Below, piece after piece: positions 61,889 through 64,000 of a DNA stretch of 64,000 bases. Below the pieces are notes generated by a model. That model was not told the DNA's origin. It searched no databases and saw only the letters and a list, made by a program, of their open reading frames with translations. The stretch lies in contig NZ_RBDY01000006.1 in NCBI RefSeq assembly GCF_003626575.1, positions 62,001 through 126,000 on the forward strand, written 5' to 3'. The stretch comes from Streptomyces radicis (GTDB taxonomy: Bacteria; Actinomycetota; Actinomycetes; Streptomycetales; Streptomycetaceae). Position 1 is the stretch's first letter. Each line of letters opens with the position of its first letter. The position numbers were made by a program, and so were the translations under genes.

Positions 61889-64000
61889 CTGCCCGCGGGC
61901 CGCTCGAGCGCCACCTCGGGCAGCCGCCGGGCGAGGGGAGCGGGCAGCCACCAGGCCCACCCGCCGAGCAGGTGCATGACGGCCGGAACGATCAGGCAGC
62001 GGATGACCACCGCGTCCATCAGGATCGCCACGGCGAGGCCGAGGCCGAACTGCTGGAGCATCCGGTCGGGGCTCAGCACGAAGGCCCCGAACACCACGAT
62101 CATGATCGCCCCGGCCGCCGTGATCACCTTGCCGGTGGCGGCCAGCCCCTCCCTGACCGCCAGGGAGTGGTCCCCCGTGCGCTCCCACTCCTCGTGGATC
62201 CGCGAGATCAGGAACACCTCGTAGTCCATGGAAAGACCGAACACGATCGCGAAGATCAGCACGGGGAGGAACGCCTCGATCGGCCCGGGACGCACCCCGA
62301 ACCAGCCCTCCTGGAACACCAGGGTCATCGCGCCGAGCGCGGCGGTGATCGAGAGGAGGTTCAGCAGGGCCGCCTTGACGGGGATCAGCAGCGACCGGAA
62401 GACCAGCATCAGCAGCAGCGAGGACAGCCCGACGACGACGGCGACGAAGAGCGGCAGCCGCTGCGCGACCGTGTCCGCGAAGTCCTGGGACGCCGCGGTG
62501 GAGCCGCCGACCAGGATCTCCGCGCCGGTGTCACGCTCGAGCCCTGGGGCCACGTCGTCGCGCAGGTGGTGCAGGAGGTCGGTGGTGCCCTCGTCCTGCG
62601 GCGCCGTCTCGGGGAAGACGATCACGGTGGCGAGACCGCCGTCGTCCGACGGCATCGCGGGGCTGGCCGCGGCCACGCCCTCGGTCGTGGTCAGCGCGGA
62701 CCTGACGGCCTCGCCGACGGCCTCGTCGCCCTGGGCCAGGACGACGAGCGGGCCGTTGAAGCCAGGGCCGAAGCCCTCGGCGAGCAGGTCGTACGCCTGC
62801 TTGGAGGTCGAGCTCTCCGGGTCGTTGCCCGCGTCGGCGAACCCGAGGCGCATGCCGAGCGCCGGTGCGGACAGGGCCAGCATGGCGAGGACGGCGACCA
62901 GCAGCGTGGGAAGCGGACGGCGTTGCACGGCCGCGGCCATGGCCCGCCAACGTCGGCCCTCCGCACGCCCCTTGGCCTCGGCCTTGCCCGCGTGCGCGAG
63001 CACATGGCGCCTGATGCGCGTGCCGAGGAGCGCGAGCAGCGCGGGCAGCAGGACGAGCGAGGCGGCCATCGTGGTCAGCACGGTCAGCGCCAGCGCGAGG
63101 GCCACGCCCTGCAACGACCCGAGGCCGAGGGCGACCAGGCCGAGCAGCGCGATGATCACCGTGCAGCCCGCGAAGAAGACCGTGCGCCCCGCGGTGTCGA
63201 GGGCCCTGCGGGTGGCCTCGGCTGGCTCGGCGCCCGCGGTGAGCTCGTGCCGGTAGCGGTAGAAGATCAGCAGGGCGTAGTCGACGCCGACGCCGAGCCC
63301 GACGAGCATCGTGATGGGCGGCGTGAAGTCGGCGATCGTGAAGAGGTGCGAGGCGAGAACGATCAGGCCGATGGCGCCGCCGACCGCGAAGAGGGCGGTG
63401 ATCAGCGGCACGGCGGCCGCCACCAGGGAGCCGAAGAGCAGCCCGAGGATGACCAGGGCGGCCAGGATGCCCGCGAGCTCCGCGGTCGGGCTCCCCTTCT
63501 CCTCGGCGCCGCGCACGGCATCGCCGCCGAGCTCGACCCTGAGCCCGTCGGCCTCGGCCGCCTTGGCGGCGTCGATGATCGCGGTGACGTCCTCCTTGGG
63601 CACCGCCTCGGCTTTGCCGTCGAGGACGACGGTGGCGTAGCCGATCGTGCCGTCATCGGACACGGCGGAGGCATCGGCGTACGGGGCGCGCACCTCGACG
63701 ACGCTCGGCAGCCCCGCCACCTCGGCCAGCATCTCCTCGACCGCGTCCCTGCGGCGTTCGATGCCCTGGCTGTCGTTCAGCACGATCTCGACGCTGTCGC
63801 CCGCCTGGGCGGAGCCGTGCTCGTTCAACAGGTCGGTGGCGGCCTGGGAGTCGGTGCCCGGCAGGGAGAAGTCGTTCTTGTACGCGGAGCCCGCGGCCTG
63901 CGAGCCCACCGTGACGGCGGCCAGGACCGCCGCCCAGAGCAGTACGGCGAGCCAGCGGTGACGCTGTGCCCAGCCCGCCAGGGCGCCGAGCCTGCCGCCG
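61885..64000 (-). CDS. MMPL/RND-family transporter, N-terminus cut by the window end
   Basis: About 705 residues are visible and the frame runs off the right edge; the partial N-terminus reads GRLGALAGWAQRHRWLAVLL, the first membrane helix. Two blocks of membrane helices flank two external domains (typical MMPL), with the DYALLIFYRYRHE and DYEVFLISRIHEEW motifs that hold the proton-relay Asp-Tyr pairs. Members export lipids or drugs in actinobacteria. Confidence 0.92.
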   Translation of the reverse strand, partial: GGRLGALAGWAQRHRWLAVLLWAAVLAAVTVGSQAAGSAYKNDFSLPGTDSQAATDLLNEHGSAQAGDSVEIVLNDSQGIERRRDAVEEMLAEVAGLPSVVEVRAPYADASAVSDDGTIGYATVVLDGKAEAVPKEDVTAIIDAAKAAEADGLRVELGGDAVRGAEEKGSPTAELAGILAALVILGLLFGSLVAAAVPLITALFAVGGAIGLIVLASHLFTIADFTPPITMLVGLGVGVDYALLIFYRYRHELTAGAEPAEATRRALDTAGRTVFFAGCTVIIALLGLVALGLGSLQGVALALALTVLTTMAASLVLLPALLALLGTRIRRHVLAHAGKAEAKGRAEGRRWRAMAAAVQRRPLPTLLVAVLAMLALSAPALGMRLGFADAGNDPESSTSKQAYDLLAEGFGPGFNGPLVVLAQGDEAVGEAVRSALTTTEGVAAASPAMPSDDGGLATVIVFPETAPQDEGTTDLLHHLRDDVAPGLERDTGAEILVGGSTAASQDFADTVAQRLPLFVAVVVGLSSLLLMLVFRSLLIPVKAALLNLLSITAALGAMTLVFQEGWFGVRPGPIEAFLPVLIFAIVFGLSMDYEVFLISRIHEEWERTGDHSLAVREGLAATGKVITAAGAIMIVVFGAFVLSPDRMLQQFGLGLAVAILMDAVVIRCLIVPAVMHLLGGWAWWLPAPLARRLPEVALERPAGS

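Overview
This is 64 kb of very GC-rich actinobacterial chromosome, almost certainly from Streptomyces or a close relative. The evidence is the third-position G/C bias, many GTG starts and leaderless promoters, the gene order tilS-hpt-ftsH-folE beside dacB and ppa, the XRE/ATPase/DUF397 regulator trio, and several typically streptomycete families. I saw no phage, insertion sequence, CRISPR array, rRNA or tRNA.

Layout. 1-9.6 kb is core: the end of an osmoprotectant binding protein, a membrane coiled-coil protein, then folE, ftsH, hpt, tilS, a DUF2342 metalloprotease and a PBP4-type carboxypeptidase (all minus strand) and ppa (plus). At 9.65-10.0 kb a guanidine-III riboswitch sits directly before a guanidinium exporter of the SMR family. 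A ThrE-type exporter and a frameshifted TipA-like MerR gene follow. From 12.7 to 19.2 kb there are two antibiotic-type ABC exporters, one beside a two-component system and one beside a PadR repressor. From 19.3 to 21.4 kb lies an XRE / anti-sigma-like ATPase / DUF397 trio with a shared promoter element. 21.5-23.1 kb is a zinc-limitation operon (zinc-free L31 and a CobW-like protein behind a Zur box). 23.1-35.2 kb holds MarR, secreted proteins, an MFS/ArsR pair, a SoxR-type promoter driving an ABC exporter, an MreB/Mbl-like protein, a CrcB fluoride-channel pair and a large anchored ATPase.

35.4-49.7 kb contains lipoamide dehydrogenase, a second two-component/ABC module paralogous to the first, a quinone oxidoreductase with a second SoxR-type promoter, a MarP-like protease, secreted and metabolic proteins and a LacI regulator. 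50-55.2 kb is a three-subunit, membrane-anchored formate dehydrogenase with cysteine in place of selenocysteine. 55.2-59.4 kb is a tightly overlapping five-gene operon (PP2C phosphatase, Ser/Thr kinase, vWA protein, small protein, double zinc-finger membrane protein) resembling the TerY-P triad. The window ends with a sialidase-like secreted protein, a TVP38-type membrane protein and a truncated MMPL transporter.

The recurring theme is sensing toxic or redox-active small molecules and exporting them: guanidine, fluoride, redox-active compounds and peptide-like drugs, each with a recognisable cis-element. The least conventional items are the TerY-P-like operon, the anchored ATPase at 32.6-35.2 kb, the histidine kinase with an extracytoplasmic C-terminal domain, and the repeated promoter element of the XRE/ATPase/DUF397 trio.
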